Shown here: positions 61,802 through 64,000 of the stretch, one piece after another
Position numbering within the stretch: position 1 is the first letter of the stretch
Layout of the letters: each line of letters starts with the position of its first letter
DNA from: Dermatemys mawii
Lineage: Eukaryota; Chordata; Testudines; Dermatemydidae
Length of the DNA stretch: 64,000 nucleotides
Assembly (NCBI GenBank): GCA_007922305.1
Contig: ML677333.1
Coordinates: forward strand, 11,686,502-11,750,501
Direction of reading: 5' to 3'
Translations under genes and position numbers: made by a program
Notes under the pieces: model-generated
What the model was told of the DNA's origin: nothing
Databases searched by the model: none
The model's input: only the letters and a program-made list of their open reading frames with translations

Positions 61802-64000
61802 CTTGAATAAGATAATAGCAGTAGTATGCAGAATCTATAATGAGCTCTTTTTACTCTTCCACCAAATGTGAAGGTTGGGGCAGATTCTTTCAGGGAACCA
61901 ATAGCAGTATAGCACTTGAAAGGATGATGTTGCTATAGCAGACAGGGGCCCCAATAATTACTGTAGAGGCACAAGTCTTCTGTGGGTGCTCTGAGAAGTA
62001 TGCAGTTTCTCTGTAGATCTCATGACATCTATACATTAGGCATGCAATATTTCTGCTGTAGAGGCTGAAATTTGCAATAGTTCCTAATCTGCCACAGATT
62101 TTTACGTATAATTTGTCCTTACTGTATTGCACTAAAAAAAAATCTGTTGAAAGAAGGTTATTATGGCTGCAAAGTCAAGCACTACAAAGATAGGAAATGC
62201 CAGTCATAAGGTTGCAACCTTATTCTACTGCTTTGTGCATTATGATACAGTCTTTGATTGGATGATCATATAGTGCGTGGTGAATAATTTCATACTCAGG
62301 GCAGGATTTGGACTACATACAGCAAGTAAGGCCTGGGACCACACACGCTGAATAAGGAGAATAAAAGAAATATAGAACTGTTGCCTCATTTACTGAGCAC
62401 CCTTCACTGAATAAGGCAACGATCCTGTAGGATAAAAATGGTATGTGCACAATGAAATTAAAGACTATCATAGTGCATATGCATGAAGGGGTCAGACAGA
62501 GGTTGCATGGTCAAACTAAACCCCAAAATGTTGTGTATAGTCTGAACTTCATGATTGTTTCACTAGTTTTTGTAAGGTGGCAAATTCCTTCTCCCTGTCC
62601 CTACCTATTCCCCTCCAACAACTGAAGTGAGCACCTATTTAATCTTAATTAAAATTATTCTCATTATTACTTCCTGTTAGAAACACTCTTGCTGCCTATT
62701 TTTCTCTCATACAGTGTTATAGTGAGGATGAAGTGCATCTAGGATAGCGTGACTAAGTGTATTGTAGCTAATATGCCATCAGTAGAACAAAATGCATCTG
62801 ATCTGGCAGATAATTATTGAGTGTAACTCAGCACAAGTAGTTTTTGTGTTAAAACACTGGCATGTCATTGATTGTCAAACCATTTCTCTGTCTACTCCTC
62901 TAATATACAGAAATCCTGTTTGATATCCTGTCATGATTAGTCTCTCTAGATGTTATGGTATGTCACTCAAAAATGTCATAAAAAAATTGTATGATATAAT
63001 TAATCCAGGATTTTTTCTAAAAGGCTTTTAAAGGGGCCTAGAAAAGTTACCAAACTTCCCACCAAAATAGAGGAAAGTAGTTGATTTTTTGGAATAACCA
63101 TATCAAGTTTAGATTAATTTCTTCTATAAAAAAATGTAAGTCTCAGTTTGGGTTCCTGGTGCTATTATAATGCAAATCATAAATAATAGTAATAATAAAA
63201 GATTTTTATGTTTTAAATTGTGTATTCTTAGTTTTAAAAATGACCCCTGTTCCAGCTATAATGTCCCACTTTTAAATGTTGGGCCTGATTCTGCACTTTT
63301 GTTAATGAACAGGAGCAGGATCAGGTCCCTCAAATTTCTCTCTCAGAGGCAGTACGGATCCATGTATAAGGTACTGGAGTCAGCAGTCCTGTGTTCTATT
63401 CCTGCTTCTTCCATTTTTGCCTTCTGGGTGACCTTGAGTAAGTCACTTCATCTGTTTGCACTTAATTTCCCTATCTGTAAAATGGAGATAAAATGCTTCT
63501 CATTAATCTCTCAATGAAAAGCCTTATGTCAGAGGTGGGTATTATTGTTAAAATATGCCTATACTTTTGGGCCTAGTCTTCTTCGGTGTCGAGTTCCTCA
63601 GTTCTCACTGAAGTCTATGGGACAAATCCTGCCCCAACTCTCCCTTCACTGTCAGAGTATTCTTCACTTCCTCTTCTAAACTATTATTGTTGAAAGTGTC
63701 CTGAGAACCATTAAAACAGCTTCTGCGTTCTGTCTTAGAGATGGCTGTTTCCAGTGTTAGGTGAAATCATCCACACAGATTCCTTGCTTAATTCATGAAT
63801 ATGATGTTCTCTCAGTTCTCTGTATGAAAGGTGCTGCATAAGTGAAAATATTATAGCTTATTAAACATGAAGAGGGGAGATAAAGTGAAACTGGGAAACA
63901 AAATCAAAGTTGAACAAATAAAAAATCTGACTGAAAAAGGGAAATGAGGATAGATAACACTGCTCTACAGCCAAAATGCTTCTGAAATAAATGTAGTCAA
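61802..64000. other. Intergenic DNA to the window end
   Basis: No gene recognised. A palindromic MITE relic (63283-63330) and a MIR-like SINE (63345-63545) are the only identifiable items. Confidence 0.5.
63345..63545 (+). mobile_element. MIR-like CORE-SINE relic
   Basis: GGTACTGGAGTCAGCAGTCC, GTGTTCTATTCCTGC, TGACCTTGAGTAAGTCACTT and TTTCCCTATCTGTAAAATGG, the best preserved MIR-like copy in the window. Confidence 0.65.

Overview
This window is vertebrate nuclear DNA, almost certainly from a turtle. The case rests on its interspersed repeats: a tRNA-derived SINE of the hidden-necked-turtle (Cry I, 'tortoise Pol III') type near 41.76-41.95 kb, many CR1 LINE copies, MIR-like CORE-SINEs, and foldback and hAT/mariner-type short transposons of the kind that crowd turtle genomes. 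Two N runs (400 bases at 6958-7357 and 10 bases at 31166-31175) mark a draft assembly. I saw no prokaryotic-style genes, CRISPR arrays, operons or tRNA/rRNA genes.

One protein-coding gene is present. TRIB2 (Tribbles pseudokinase 2) lies on the minus strand with three coding exons: 25956-26225, 21689-21981 and 5508-5976. The splice sites are canonical GT/AG and the phases join to a 343-residue protein, the usual vertebrate length. The 3'UTR probably runs from 5507 down to about 3610, where overlapping AATAAA signals sit. The 5'UTR and promoter lie somewhere within 26226-27800. Intron 1 is about 4.0 kb and intron 2 about 15.7 kb.

Layout: 1-3.6 kb is downstream intergenic DNA with little recognisable. 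3.6-27.5 kb is the TRIB2 locus; its introns hold a foldback element around the large gap, a hAT-type element, a TA-flanked MITE, a PIF/Harbinger-like MITE, MIR-like SINEs and a striking 199-bp intronic hairpin. 27.7-64 kb is a gene desert upstream of TRIB2 filled with transposons: CR1 copies at 29.5-30.1, 30.8-32.8 and 36.4-43.5 kb (the last a heavily nested stack), a decayed probable Ty3/Gypsy-type LTR element at 43.7-45.7 kb, an RTE-like LINE relic at 51.1-51.6 kb, and a young-looking CR1 at 59.2-61.8 kb whose reverse transcriptase frame is largely open.

No new multi-gene system is visible. The most unusual structures are (i) a family of foldback repeats, four copies here, that share one end, are cut short at the other and are flanked by 7-15 bp direct repeats, which looks more like retroposition than cut-and-paste movement; (ii) the long imperfect hairpin in TRIB2 intron 2; and (iii) the nested insertion stack at 36.4-43.5 kb. 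Family names for repeats come from recalled consensus features, not from a database search.
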